Source: Bacteroidota bacterium (GTDB lineage: Bacteria; Bacteroidota; Ignavibacteria; Palsa-1295). Taken from it: 46,431 bases of DNA. Below the pieces are notes generated by a model. The model was not told the origin of the DNA. It saw nothing but the letters and a program-made list of their open reading frames with translations, and did no database searches. The translations under genes and the position numbers were made by a program. The DNA lies in the NCBI GenBank assembly GCA_030706385.1, contig JAUZOQ010000016.1, forward strand, positions 1-46,431. Reading direction: 5' to 3'. Below are positions 9,349 through 19,800 of this stretch, piece after piece (position 1 is the first letter of the stretch; each line of letters begins with the position of its first letter).

Positions 9349-10965
9349 GTGTTAATAGAACAAGAACGTAAGCAAGGGATGGCACAGGCCTCGAACTTGC
9401 AGGATCAAATTTTTGAAATGTCTTTAGCAGCCGGAGGAATATTCCCGGAACAGGAAACAGATCAGACAGAACCCATTCCGACAGATGACTTACGATCTGC
9501 GGCAGTGGCGATCTGGCAACGAAGCCTCGAGAAGATCAAGGGGCAGATCTCGCCACAAAGCTATACGACGTGGTTCGAGCCACTGGTGCCCAAATCACTT
9601 GAGGGCACAACGTTAACCCTTCTGGCTCCGAGCGGATTCATATCCGAATGGATCCTACAGCATTACCAACAGCTGATCGAATCTGCGCTCATCGAACTGC
9701 TCGGCCCGCAGGCCGGATTCGCATTCGAGCATGCAGCCGAGGTCGAAGGTGTCGAAACACTACTCGAACCTGCAGCATATATCCAGCAAGTTCCGACCCC
9801 ACAAGCCGTGCCTGCTCCGCAGGCCGCCGCAGCCGAAATACAGCCCCCTGTAAATCGGATCAATGTCTCTGCGGCGCAGGTCAGGGAGAACAGGTCCGGT
9901 GTCCGTGGCATGGCCCTTGCGCCGAAACCGCCCGTTGACCCCAATATCAATCCCGGCTATGAATTCGATACCTTTATTCGCGGCGAAGCCAATAAACTTG
10001 CCTTTGCAGCCTCAATGGCTGTGGCGAATAATCCCGGAGGCACAAGATATAATCCGCTCGTCATCTACGGAAATGTCGGCTTAGGCAAGACCCATCTTAT
10101 TCAGGCTATCGGCAATTACTCGCTGAATAAATTCCCGGAACTGCGTGTGCTCTATACCTCAAGCGAACGTTTTACGAAAGAATTCGTCGATGCAGTCCAA
10201 TCGGACCGTATCAATGATTTCAATAATCTCTACCGCTCCATCGATATGCTCATCATCGACGATGTGCAGTTCTTTGCCGGCAAAGAGCGGACGCAGGATT
10301 CATTCTTCCATACCTTCAACGAATTGCGGGAGAACGGCAAGCAGATCATCCTGACCTGCGACCGTCCGCCGAAAGAGTTGAAAGATATAGATGACCGCCT
10401 CCTTAATCGCTTGCAATGGGGATTGACGGCCGATATCGGAGCACCCGATCTGGAAATGCGTATCGCTATCCTCCGTCATAAAGCGATCCGCGACGGATTC
10501 GATATTTCCGATGAAGTCCTGGAGTTCATCGCATCGAATGTGACGACGAATATCCGCGAACTTGAAGGATGTCTGATCTCGCTGGAAGCAACGATCTCAC
10601 TTGAAGGCAAGGAGCCCAGTGTCGAACTCGCCAGAGAAGTTCTGCGCAAAGTTGCACGCCGCTCGGCTCCGGTACTATCGGTCGAAACGATCCAGAAATA
10701 CACGGCAAAATTCTTCAGTATCGAAGAGCAATTACTTCGCGATAAAACGCGCAAGCAGGAAGTCGTACAGGCCCGGCAGGTCGCAATGTATCTCTGCAAA
10801 GAGCTTACGGCCAGCACGCTCAATACGATCGGCCTTCACTTTGGCGGCCGCGATCACTCCACCGTTATCCATGCGCAGCAGACGATCATTGACGATATGC
10901 GGCACGATCCAACCTTCGCACATCGTGTCAATGAACTCAAGCGCCAATTGGAGCTCATGCAATAA
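9349..10965 (+). CDS. dnaA: Chromosomal replication initiator protein DnaA
   Basis: WQRSLEKIKGQISPQSYTTWFEPL (domain I), NPGYEFDTFIRGEANKLAFAASMAVA…YGNVGLGKTHLIQAIGN, LIIDDVQFFAGKERTQDSFFHTFNEL, and C-terminal GGRDHSTVIHAQQTI. Start could also be ATG at 9379. Confidence 0.97.
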   Translation: MLIEQERKQGMAQASNLQDQIFEMSLAAGGIFPEQETDQTEPIPTDDLRSAAVAIWQRSLEKIKGQISPQSYTTWFEPLVPKSLEGTTLTLLAPSGFISEWILQHYQQLIESALIELLGPQAGFAFEHAAEVEGVETLLEPAAYIQQVPTPQAVPAPQAAAAEIQPPVNRINVSAAQVRENRSGVRGMALAPKPPVDPNINPGYEFDTFIRGEANKLAFAASMAVANNPGGTRYNPLVIYGNVGLGKTHLIQAIGNYSLNKFPELRVLYTSSERFTKEFVDAVQSDRINDFNNLYRSIDMLIIDDVQFFAGKERTQDSFFHTFNELRENGKQIILTCDRPPKELKDIDDRLLNRLQWGLTADIGAPDLEMRIAILRHKAIRDGFDISDEVLEFIASNVTTNIRELEGCLISLEATISLEGKEPSVELAREVLRKVARRSAPVLSVETIQKYTAKFFSIEEQLLRDKTRKQEVVQARQVAMYLCKELTASTLNTIGLHFGGRDHSTVIHAQQTIIDDMRHDPTFAHRVNELKRQLELMQ

Positions 10966-10997
10966 TTTAACATAAGCCATTATTTTGCGAATATTTA

Positions 10998-11022
10998 GGG
11001 CGGCATTTTTGCCGCCCTTTTT
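10998..11022 (+). terminator. Rho-independent terminator after dnaA
   Basis: GGGCGGCatttttGCCGCCCttttt. Confidence 0.88.
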
Positions 11023-11084
11023 CATTTTCGGGAAGTATTTTCTGATCTCTTGTAACCAAATGCATTCTCAGTTGTCTTATATAT

Positions 11085-13136
11085 ATGGGTAGTGCTAATA
11101 GGTATAAGAATACTGCAGGGAAGATCCTTGTCACATTTATCCTTATTGCGGGCTTTTGCAGTGCGCCTCGGGGACAGTGGGTGCAGACAAATGGTCCGCT
11201 CTATGGCTATGTGCACTCTTTTGTTGCATGTGGCGATACGCTCATTGCTGCAGCGGGATTTGGTGGCGGGATATTTACCTCTATTGACCACGGAATAAAT
11301 TGGTCGAAGATCGAAACTCCTTTCGATTCATTAAGGACAACAACTCTCTTAAAGCATGGAACTGCGATCTTCGCAGCTACAATAAACGGAACATTCCGCT
11401 CCACCAATAACGGAAAGGATTGGACATATTGCAGCGCGCTGGGCATTCCGTTTTTTGCCATGAGCCAGACGGCAAAATATATTTTTGGCGAGCAAAGCGG
11501 TTGGATCTATTACTCGGCCGATAATGGCAATACCTGGTCTCGCTCCGATACGACGTATCCGAGCGGCGGATATTCTCTTTATGCAAATGATACTGTGATC
11601 CTTGCCGGCAACGAAAAAGGAATATTCAGAACTACTGATTTCGGACATTCCTGGTCACAACCGGATACGTTGACAAGGAATAAATCTATTACGGTTATAA
11701 GATCAATCGGAGATACTCTCTACTGCGGAGGAACGGATGGCCTCTATCGCTCGACCAATGCAGGGCGGTCATGGGAATTGGCAGACGATTCATTGCGTGT
11801 AACCGATATTATTCGTTTCGGAAATATCCTGATCGTAAGCACTTATGATGGCATCTTTCGCTCGTTCGATAATGGTTTGCATTGGGTAAAATCGGATTCC
11901 GGGCTGAATGATCTAAACATTCAATCCATAATAGCGAACTCCGGTTATCTATTTGCCGGTACCTATACCGATTGGCTCTATCGCTCGGCTGATTCAGGCC
12001 GCTCGTGGGTGCGGATGAAGGGCGGGATTGCGAACGTCGCATTAAATCTTACGCAAAGCGGCAACGCTATTTTTGCCGGGTCAGATAAAGGAGTTTATAG
12101 AACAACCGATGACGGTATTTCTTGGATACCCAAGAATGTAGGTATTGGAGATGATTTTACTTCCGGATTTGTCACTTTTGATAGCTTGCTTGTCCGAACT
12201 GGAAATTACGTTCTTGCCCGTTCGACCGACAATGGAGAATTATGGATAACGCAGCCTGGCTCTCAATCCACAGGACTTTGGATCTTTGGTAACACGATCA
12301 TTTCATCTGACGCAGAGCATCTCGAGCGCTCGACCGATCTAGGCTTGAGTTGGAAAGTCTGCCTCCTCGATTCTTCAGAATTATACTCTGTTAATGTGAC
12401 TGCTCTCGCTACTATCGGGAGCATGCTTTTCGCTAGCGGTCCGTATCTTGATGGAATTCTGTTGCGTTCTGCCGATGGTGGCGGCAACTGGATTTCAGTC
12501 CACCCGGCCGATACTCTCGATGTGACGGCACTGGTTGCTGTTGAAGATACTCTTATTGCCGGAACGGAGGATCAGGGAATATTCCGATCGACGGATATGG
12601 GCAATCATTGGTCGCAAGCACATGCAGGTGCGAATGTATTGGCCGTCACTTCCTTCGCCCGAAGCGGAAAGTATCTTTTTGCGGGCTCTTCGAGATCGGG
12701 CGTCCTCTATTCATCGGATAACGGAGCGAACTGGAGAGAGTTCAACGAATCGTTGGGCTCAGAGTCAGTGCAGTGTCTTCTCGTTTCCAATGGCTTCCTG
12801 TTTGCAGGTACGGATAGCCTTGTGTGGAAGCGACCTCTCTCTGATCTGGGAGTACATGCAACGGATAATTCCGCGGGCTGTAGAATTGTCACTACCGCGC
12901 CCAATCCCTTCATTTCGGAGACGACAATTTCCTTATCATGCATCAAGACAATGACGTTACATTTCGAAGTTTTCAATCTGCTCGGCAGGAAAGTCTTCGA
13001 TGGAGGGAATACGATCTATAATGAAGGCGAGCATACGATCACTCTGCAGGGAGGCGAGTTACCACATGGCGAGTTCTTTGGCAGATTCTCGGCTTCGGAT
13101 GGAAGCGTGAAGTCGATAAAACTTCAGCATTTCTGA
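11085..13136 (+). CDS. Secreted beta-propeller protein (YCF48/BNR-like repeats) with T9SS-type C-terminal domain
   Basis: Repeats of GIFRTTDFGHSWSQ / GLYRSTNAGRSWE / GIFRSFDNGLHWV / GVYRTTDDGISWI; C-terminus APNPFISETTISLSCIKTMTLHFEVFNLLGRKVFDG…GEFFGRFSASDGSVKSIKLQHF. Confidence 0.8.
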   Translation: MGSANRYKNTAGKILVTFILIAGFCSAPRGQWVQTNGPLYGYVHSFVACGDTLIAAAGFGGGIFTSIDHGINWSKIETPFDSLRTTTLLKHGTAIFAATINGTFRSTNNGKDWTYCSALGIPFFAMSQTAKYIFGEQSGWIYYSADNGNTWSRSDTTYPSGGYSLYANDTVILAGNEKGIFRTTDFGHSWSQPDTLTRNKSITVIRSIGDTLYCGGTDGLYRSTNAGRSWELADDSLRVTDIIRFGNILIVSTYDGIFRSFDNGLHWVKSDSGLNDLNIQSIIANSGYLFAGTYTDWLYRSADSGRSWVRMKGGIANVALNLTQSGNAIFAGSDKGVYRTTDDGISWIPKNVGIGDDFTSGFVTFDSLLVRTGNYVLARSTDNGELWITQPGSQSTGLWIFGNTIISSDAEHLERSTDLGLSWKVCLLDSSELYSVNVTALATIGSMLFASGPYLDGILLRSADGGGNWISVHPADTLDVTALVAVEDTLIAGTEDQGIFRSTDMGNHWSQAHAGANVLAVTSFARSGKYLFAGSSRSGVLYSSDNGANWREFNESLGSESVQCLLVSNGFLFAGTDSLVWKRPLSDLGVHATDNSAGCRIVTTAPNPFISETTISLSCIKTMTLHFEVFNLLGRKVFDGGNTIYNEGEHTITLQGGELPHGEFFGRFSASDGSVKSIKLQHF

Positions 13137-13165
13137 GAAATTCTCAGAATTCGGCTTTATGAAGG

Positions 13166-13192
13166 GGGCGGCATTTTTGCCGCCCTTTTTTT
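13166..13192 (+). terminator. Rho-independent terminator, identical in its 20-nt core to the one after dnaA
   Basis: GGGCGGCatttttGCCGCCCttttttt. Confidence 0.88.
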
Positions 13193-13252
13193 GTAACTTT
13201 CAAAACAGTTTTGGGTTTACAGGAGCATCGGATTTTCCATTTCAGAACGCTT

Positions 13253-14974
13253 ATGAAGTTTTACCTTCTTCTGACTTTTCTTCTTGCTGCGCCTTCACTA
13301 CTTGCTCAGGAAACTGAGCATACGGAAGTATGGACTGGGCCATGGAATTCCCATGAATTTTCTCCTGATGCAATTCATTTTGAGAATCCGGGACTTCCAC
13401 CGCAATCGGTTACGGGCTTTCCAAATATTCAGGTGACGAAGTCGCCCAACGCGCAGACCGAATGTGCTGTTGCCATTAACCCTTTGGATTTGGCAAATAT
13501 CATTATCGCCGAGATCGACTATGATTTTTTCGCATCGAACGGAGTCTATACTTCAACCGATGCAGGTCAAACCTGGGTGCGGGCATCTATCCAGCAGAAT
13601 TCGGGCAACTCTTCCTACGGCGATCCGTGGTTGACATTCGATGGAAATGGGAATGCCTATCTCTGTGGGCTCTTAGGTGTCGGCTCGGGAAATCTCTCAT
13701 TGCAGATTCATAAATCGACCGATAAAGGAAAGACCTGGAAGCCCGATGGTATAATTTTTCAGACCGATCCCAGTTATCCCGATGAGCCCGTTCTCTCCAG
13801 TGATCTTGTTGCCGGCAGCCCATACTATAATACGTTGTACGCTGCAGTCGTCGGTCAACAGACGGGTTCATTCTTCCCTGGTGGAATAAAACTTCATTAT
13901 CGCAGAGCCGGATCGCAAACTTTCTCGGCAGAAAAGAATGTCAGTGCATTTCAACTTGTCCAGATACCGCATATTGCAGTCGGGTTGAATGGGAAGGTAT
14001 ACGTTTCCTATCTTGGTATCGATGATATCGTCAATATTAAGGGAGGATTATATTTCAATAAGTCAACCGATGGCGGAGACTCATGGAGCGGAGATAAACT
14101 TATCGCCGCGGCTAGTTATACCGACACTGTCAATGGTTTTCCGAGAGTCGGATTTCCGTTGGCTTCGCGTATAGGGCCGACGCCGCGAATAGTAATCGAT
14201 ACCTCCAGCAGCCCGCGTCGCGGATGGATGTATGTCTGTTATGCGCGTCCATCTTCAGCCGATGGCAAGAGCGATCTCGATATCTTCCTGCAACGTTCGA
14301 CCGACGATGGCGAGAGCTGGAGTGCTCCTATCCGCGTTAATGATGATCCTGCAGGAAATGGAAAAGATCAACTGAGTCCGGCGCTGGTGGTGAATCCGGA
14401 TGGCGTAATCGCTATTGCATACTACGATCGGCGCGACGATCCGAATAATCTTTTTGTCAATACCTACTGTGCCATTTCCTACGATGGCGGCTTCACCTTC
14501 GAGAACCATCGGATCAGTGATCAGGCGACAAATCCGTTTATCGCACGAGAGCAGATATCGCTATCGATCGCCGACTACATTGCGATCACTGCCACGCGAT
14601 CGGCTGTTTATCCGGTCTGGAACGATGGCAGGACAAATGATGGAGATCTCGATACATATACTGCAGTTCTCCCTCTAAACAAAAGCGGAGTAGCAGGAGT
14701 AAAGCAAGGTGGCGGCAACTTTTCGTTGGAGATATCTCCGAATCCAGTAAAAGAGAAAACGACAATTTCGTATAGCAGTGCAGAATGCGCTGAAGTCGAC
14801 CTTGCAATTTTCGATGCTCTCGGAAGAAAGATCCGAACACTCTTCAGCGGAAAATCCGCACAAGGAGAAAATTATTTCTCGTTCTCACCGGAGAACCTCT
14901 CAACCGGCCTCTATTATGTAACGCTTCGGAGCGGTTCCGGTGTTATGACGAAAGTATTATCCTATATTAAGTAA
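13253..14974 (+). CDS. Secreted sialidase/BNR-repeat-type beta-propeller protein with T9SS type-A sorting domain
   Basis: MKFYLLLTFLLAAPSLLA|QETEH signal peptide at 13253 (ORF track start 13211). Asp-box-like repeats STDAGQTWV, STDKGKTWK, STDGGDSWS, STDDGESWS; C-terminus SLEISPNPVKEKTTISYSSAECAEVDLAIFDALGRKIRTLFSGK…GLYYVTLRSGSGVMTKVLSYIK. Confidence 0.82.
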   Translation: MKFYLLLTFLLAAPSLLAQETEHTEVWTGPWNSHEFSPDAIHFENPGLPPQSVTGFPNIQVTKSPNAQTECAVAINPLDLANIIIAEIDYDFFASNGVYTSTDAGQTWVRASIQQNSGNSSYGDPWLTFDGNGNAYLCGLLGVGSGNLSLQIHKSTDKGKTWKPDGIIFQTDPSYPDEPVLSSDLVAGSPYYNTLYAAVVGQQTGSFFPGGIKLHYRRAGSQTFSAEKNVSAFQLVQIPHIAVGLNGKVYVSYLGIDDIVNIKGGLYFNKSTDGGDSWSGDKLIAAASYTDTVNGFPRVGFPLASRIGPTPRIVIDTSSSPRRGWMYVCYARPSSADGKSDLDIFLQRSTDDGESWSAPIRVNDDPAGNGKDQLSPALVVNPDGVIAIAYYDRRDDPNNLFVNTYCAISYDGGFTFENHRISDQATNPFIAREQISLSIADYIAITATRSAVYPVWNDGRTNDGDLDTYTAVLPLNKSGVAGVKQGGGNFSLEISPNPVKEKTTISYSSAECAEVDLAIFDALGRKIRTLFSGKSAQGENYFSFSPENLSTGLYYVTLRSGSGVMTKVLSYIK

Positions 14975-14977
14975 CAC

Positions 14978-16066
14978 TTGAGCAAAACCTCATCCGAGGA
15001 TCATCTTTTTTCCGAGCGCATCCGCCGTTCGCACGAAGACCGCACTCGCAAGAAGGTCGTGAAGCATCGCGAGCGACATTCAACGAAAGTGTTGGCCGAT
15101 ATTACCGTAGGAGCAGGTCTCAAGGCACGCGTCATTACCTCGGAAGGTGCAAATTTTATTGTTATGGATGAAAGCGGCAATGAAGTCCGCGCACGCTCCT
15201 TTAAGAGTACGCGGTCTGCGAATACAAACTCCACTCTTGTGACAGTTGGTGATGAAGTCCTCTTTGAACCGGCCGAGCAAGATATTGCCGTCATTCGCGA
15301 AGTACTGCCACGGCGAACAAAACTCTCACGCAGGGCCCATAAACGCCGCGATAGCTTTGAACAGGTCATCGCAGCGAATATCGATATTCTCGCCATCGTC
15401 ATGAGCGCCGGAGATCCGCCGTTCCAAAATGGTATTCTGGATAAATATATTATTGCAGGTCATGAGGGGGGATTGGAAATACTGATCGTACTGAATAAAG
15501 TTGATGAACTCGATAGTAACCCCCGGAAGCCTTTCATAGAAGAAGCTCTCGGCTATTACCGATCGATCGGATACCGAGTCATCCGTACTTCGATCGTGAC
15601 GGCAGAGGGAGTGCTCGAGTTGGGAAAAATATTTGAAAATAAGACTGCTGTCTTTGCAGGAAAATCCGGAGTAGGGAAGTCCTCGCTTGTCAATAGCCTT
15701 GTCGGTAGAGATGTTGCAAGAACCAAGGAGCTTACTCGCCGAGAGCAGCGCGGAATGCATACGACGACGAATGCTGCACTCGTTCCGATCGCAGAACATC
15801 CGAATAGTTTTATTGTCGATACTCCGGGAATCAGAGAGTTCTTCCATTTCGATCTCGATCCGGATATCATCAAATTTCATTTCACCGATTTCCTGAAACT
15901 CCAGGAAGACTGCGCCATGACGAACTGCATGCACATTCATGAACCCGGCTGTGCCGTCATCGAAGCTGTCGACGATGGCCTAATTCCCGAATGGCGGCAC
16001 AATAGCTATATGGGCCTTTGGGAAGAGGCGGAGCGGGAACGGAAAATGAAGGCAAGCGGTATATAG
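14978..16066 (+). CDS. rsgA: Ribosome small-subunit-dependent GTPase A
   Basis: Circularly permuted GTPase: VLNKVDELD (G4), VFAGKSGVGKSSLVNSLVG (G1), VDTPGIREF (G3), then Cys/His-rich DCAMTNCMHIHEPGCAV. Confidence 0.93.
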   Translation: MSKTSSEDHLFSERIRRSHEDRTRKKVVKHRERHSTKVLADITVGAGLKARVITSEGANFIVMDESGNEVRARSFKSTRSANTNSTLVTVGDEVLFEPAEQDIAVIREVLPRRTKLSRRAHKRRDSFEQVIAANIDILAIVMSAGDPPFQNGILDKYIIAGHEGGLEILIVLNKVDELDSNPRKPFIEEALGYYRSIGYRVIRTSIVTAEGVLELGKIFENKTAVFAGKSGVGKSSLVNSLVGRDVARTKELTRREQRGMHTTTNAALVPIAEHPNSFIVDTPGIREFFHFDLDPDIIKFHFTDFLKLQEDCAMTNCMHIHEPGCAVIEAVDDGLIPEWRHNSYMGLWEEAERERKMKASGI

Positions 16067-16151
16067 GGAACGTCATTGCAGAAAAAGGGTATGTCTTTCT
16101 TCTGCGATCAAGAATTTGAAACGTGCAATGTTATTCATCAATATCTAACCA

Positions 16152-16697
16152 ATGAAATTCACATATTTCGCATCTGCTTCTCTGCTCCTGTTCGCGCTTT
16201 CCGGCTGCGGCAAATCCGATTCATCTAAAGCCGGCGGCCCGGATACTTTGCCGCCTATCGCGAATCCCGGCGCACCCGAACCACCACCCGTCCAGACTAT
16301 TGAGATCGGAAAACCGAAACCCACTCCCGGAAAACATGGCGATACGACAGTCACCGCTTCCGGCCTGATGTACATCGATGTTAAGGTCGGCAAGGGGCCG
16401 ACGCCGAAGGTCGGGCAGAACATCACAGTAAATTATACGGGCAAGCTCACCGACGGAAAAATTTTCGATTCGAATGTCGATCCGAGCAAAGGCCACGTCC
16501 AGCCGTTCGTTACTCCGATCGGAGTCGGTAAAGTTATTAAAGGCTGGGATGAAGGGATGATCTCGATGAAAGTTGGCGGCAAACGTAAACTCATCGTCCC
16601 CAGCGATCTGGGCTATGGTGCCAATGGAACACCCGATGGCAGCATTCCGCCGAATGCTACGTTGATCTTCGATGTAGAGTTGGTGAAGATCGAATAA
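16152..16697 (+). CDS. FKBP-type peptidyl-prolyl cis-trans isomerase, predicted lipoprotein
   Basis: Lipobox-like LFALSGCGKSDSS; FKBP core GQNITVNYTGKLTDGKIFDSNVD…VIKGWDEGMISMKVGGKRKLIVPSDLGYGANGTPDGSIPPNATLIFDVELVKIE. Confidence 0.93.
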   Translation: MKFTYFASASLLLFALSGCGKSDSSKAGGPDTLPPIANPGAPEPPPVQTIEIGKPKPTPGKHGDTTVTASGLMYIDVKVGKGPTPKVGQNITVNYTGKLTDGKIFDSNVDPSKGHVQPFVTPIGVGKVIKGWDEGMISMKVGGKRKLIVPSDLGYGANGTPDGSIPPNATLIFDVELVKIE

Positions 16698-16720
16698 GAA
16701 AAACATTTGCGGATAAAATA

Positions 16721-16749
16721 AAGCCGGATCGAGATCCGGCTTTTTTTTT
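16721..16749 (+). terminator. Rho-independent terminator (convergent gene junction)
   Basis: aaGCCGGATCgaGATCCGGCttttttttt. Confidence 0.85.
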
Positions 16750-16837
16750 GTCATGAAATGCAAACCGTCCTGCCATGTTGGGTAGCAAGACGGTCTGTGG
16801 TGTTATCTTCAAAAGGCCCTACGCGACCCTTCAAAGA

Positions 16838-19800
16838 TTACTTAGTGAGCGTCATTTTTCTACTCAACTTGCTGACTTCACCGTTGCTGTTTACGAAGGA
16901 GAGTTCATAGACGTAGGTTCCGTTGGCCAGGTTCGACGCGTCGAACTTGATCTGAGCTTTACCTGCGCTGTAGTCTGCTCCGTTAACCGGTGTTGCGACG
17001 ACCTTACCCGTGATGTCGAGGATGCGGAGCGATACCGTTCCGTTCTCCGGCAGGGTGAAGTTGAACATCGTCGAAGGATAGAACGGATTCGGGAAGTTCT
17101 GCTCAAGAGCGAACTCCGAACCGATCTCTGCACGTCCGAACGATGTCGTCATGCTCGTCGTACGCGATCCGTCAAGATCGACGGAAACGATACGATAGGT
17201 GAACGTCTTTCCGGTCTCCATGGCTGCCTGCGATGAATGCAGGAAGCTGTATGCCGTTGCCGAGGAAGCCTTCGTCTGGCCTACCCAGTTCCAGTTCGTA
17301 CCATCAAGCATCTCAATCTCGTAGTGGTCGACGCTCTTCTGAGCTGCGACCGACCAGCTGATCTCGTTACCCGTGTTGAGCGCTTTACCGCTGACATTGA
17401 CGAACTCGACCGGAAGTACCGTTCCACGGAAGCTCTGGATGAAATCAAGAGCGCCGCGTAAGAAACGGGTCGTTCCGCTGACGTTGACCGGTAAGGCCTG
17501 TCCGTCCATCGTACCGGATGTCTGCAGAGGATCCGACCAGTCGAACGGATAGAAGACGACGTTGAACGTCGAACCCGTCCAGGCCGTACCTGCACCGCTA
17601 TCGAGCGGAGTCGAAGGATGGATCGCATACGTGTAGGCTACACGTGAGACGTTATCGCCTACCGTGCCCGTTGCCGGGTTCACCTTGATCACGTTCGGTC
17701 CGCCGCCTGCTGCCGATGAAACCGAGAGAATGCTGTCGGGGAAGCGGAAGTAGTTACCGACTCCGTTGAGCAAGCCGCGGTACTGTACCGGTAAAGCTAC
17801 CGGCCAGTTCAAACCAGGCCAGCGAGCTACGAACTGCGTATGCAGCCAGCTTGACATTAACTCGTTATCGGTGATCACGTTGTTGTTCTGACGGAATACC
17901 GATGTCGTGTCGTTATACTTGGCGATGTTCTCACCGGCGATCACGAACGATTTCTTCGCATAGGTCTGGCCTGCTCTGAAGAAGTTGATGATCTCTTCTT
18001 CTTCCTTCAGGCTGACGGCGCCGACGCCGAGTGCGCCGTTATACGCTGTTGCCGGGCTGCCTGTCGACCAGATCAATGTCCACCATGGAGTGTAATCGAT
18101 CGGGCCTGTGCCGTAGCTGACGCGGTTCAGCGAATCGTACGGTACGCCCAAACGCTGCAAGGCTGCTGCCAGAGAGTCCTTGTTCTTCTGTCCCTGGGCC
18201 GTCGAGTTCTCATAGCTTAAGAGAACCGCTGCACGTTTGACCAAAAGCTTGAAGACTTTGCTCAGGCTGTTGTTGCCGTTGTTCTGATCAGGATCGACAT
18301 TCACCGTGACGCGGAAGAGTTTACCCGCTTCGTTGAGAATGTTCGGTCCCTGGAAGTCCAGTGTCTTCGTCTCGGCTACATCGAAATGCAGGCCGCTGAT
18401 CGTGCTCGTTGCATTGACGGCCGGATAGATGTTCCAGGTTACGCCGTTATCGGTCGAGACTTCGACCTTCGAGTGAACGCTACGGTTGAATGCCTGGATC
18501 GAACCGAGATTCCGTACGATCGCCTGGATCGCAAGAGGATTCTCTGCCGTCACGTTGATCACGCCTGCGTTATCGGTAATACCGGCCGGTTTGGTGATCA
18601 CCTGTACTGCCAGGTCGTTCGTGTACTGGAAGCCTTCGAACTCGTCAGCTCCGATATCCGGAGTGCCGTTGGCTACTAAGCGCTGCTTGCCGTCGTAATC
18701 CATGAGCTGCGTTCCCGTGCTCAACCAGGCGCCTGCGTTCGAGGCCGGGCTGAAGATATAGGTCGTCGCTGCCGGTAAGTGCAGCGAGTCTGCACCGAAC
18801 ATCGGATCGCCTACGACGGAGGAGATATCCTGCTGCGTCAGCGTACGCCATTCGTTGAGGTTCTTGATGTTCCGCGTCTGGATGAACGTCCCCGTTGCAC
18901 TGTCGTATTCATTGACCGAGGCGAAGAGCGAGGCATTGCGGAAATCAACGTCGTTATAGTTCGAATTGATATTGCTCAGCATCGGACGCGGTACCGTCAG
19001 GTTATAAAGGACGGCCGTGGCGTTGATCGAGTTGTTCAGGTTCTGAAGTACGTTGTTCCAGATGAACGGATGGCCTTCACGTGTCATCGTGATCAGTGCC
19101 GGTGCGTCCTTGACCGATAACGAGTTGTTGAAGATCGAGTCATTATTGACGAAGTAGCTGGCCGCTGCTGTCGAAAGACTGATCGGTACAACTGTCGTCA
19201 AAGGAAGGTTCGTGGAACGGAAATCGTAGATCATGTTATTGGTGATACGATTCCGCGTGCCAGTCGGAAGGATGGAAATCTTCCGGTTCGGGCCCGAACC
19301 CTGCGTGTATTTTGTCGCGGCCTGCTGGATATCGATTCCTACCAGCGTGTTCGCGATCGGTGATGACGACTTGATATTATGGATCTTGTTCGCATCGATC
19401 CACAGGTTCACACTGTTACCCGAATTGACGGCGATCGCGCCGCCATAGCTCGAGCTTGCATAGCCCTGGACCCAGCTGATCTCGTTATGACCCAGATACA
19501 GACCGTCTTCGTTACCGACGTTCACGCCGATGCCGCCGATCGGGAAGACTGAAGTGCCGATCGTGTTACGCGTGATACGGTTGTCGTGGTTGCGACGGTC
19601 GAAGAATAGAGCCTGGTTGATGTCGAACAGAGGTACTGTGCCGATATCGGAGATCGCCGTGTTCGCATTGCCGATCTCGTTGTTGTCGATCGTAATGTTA
19701 TACTCCGACGACGTATCGATCACGCCGCTTAAGAACGACTGCTGTGTGTAGATGTTCGCTAGACGCACCACCATGGAAAGCGGACTTGTCAGATTGCCAT

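Noticed and set aside
15326-15940. 204-aa minus-strand ORF opposite rsgA
   Set aside because: Antisense of a conserved GTPase; no motifs.
16775-17461. Plus-strand ORFs of 153 and 74 aa at the 3' end of the giant gene
   Set aside because: Antisense to conserved C-terminal sorting-domain codons; low-complexity Arg-rich product.
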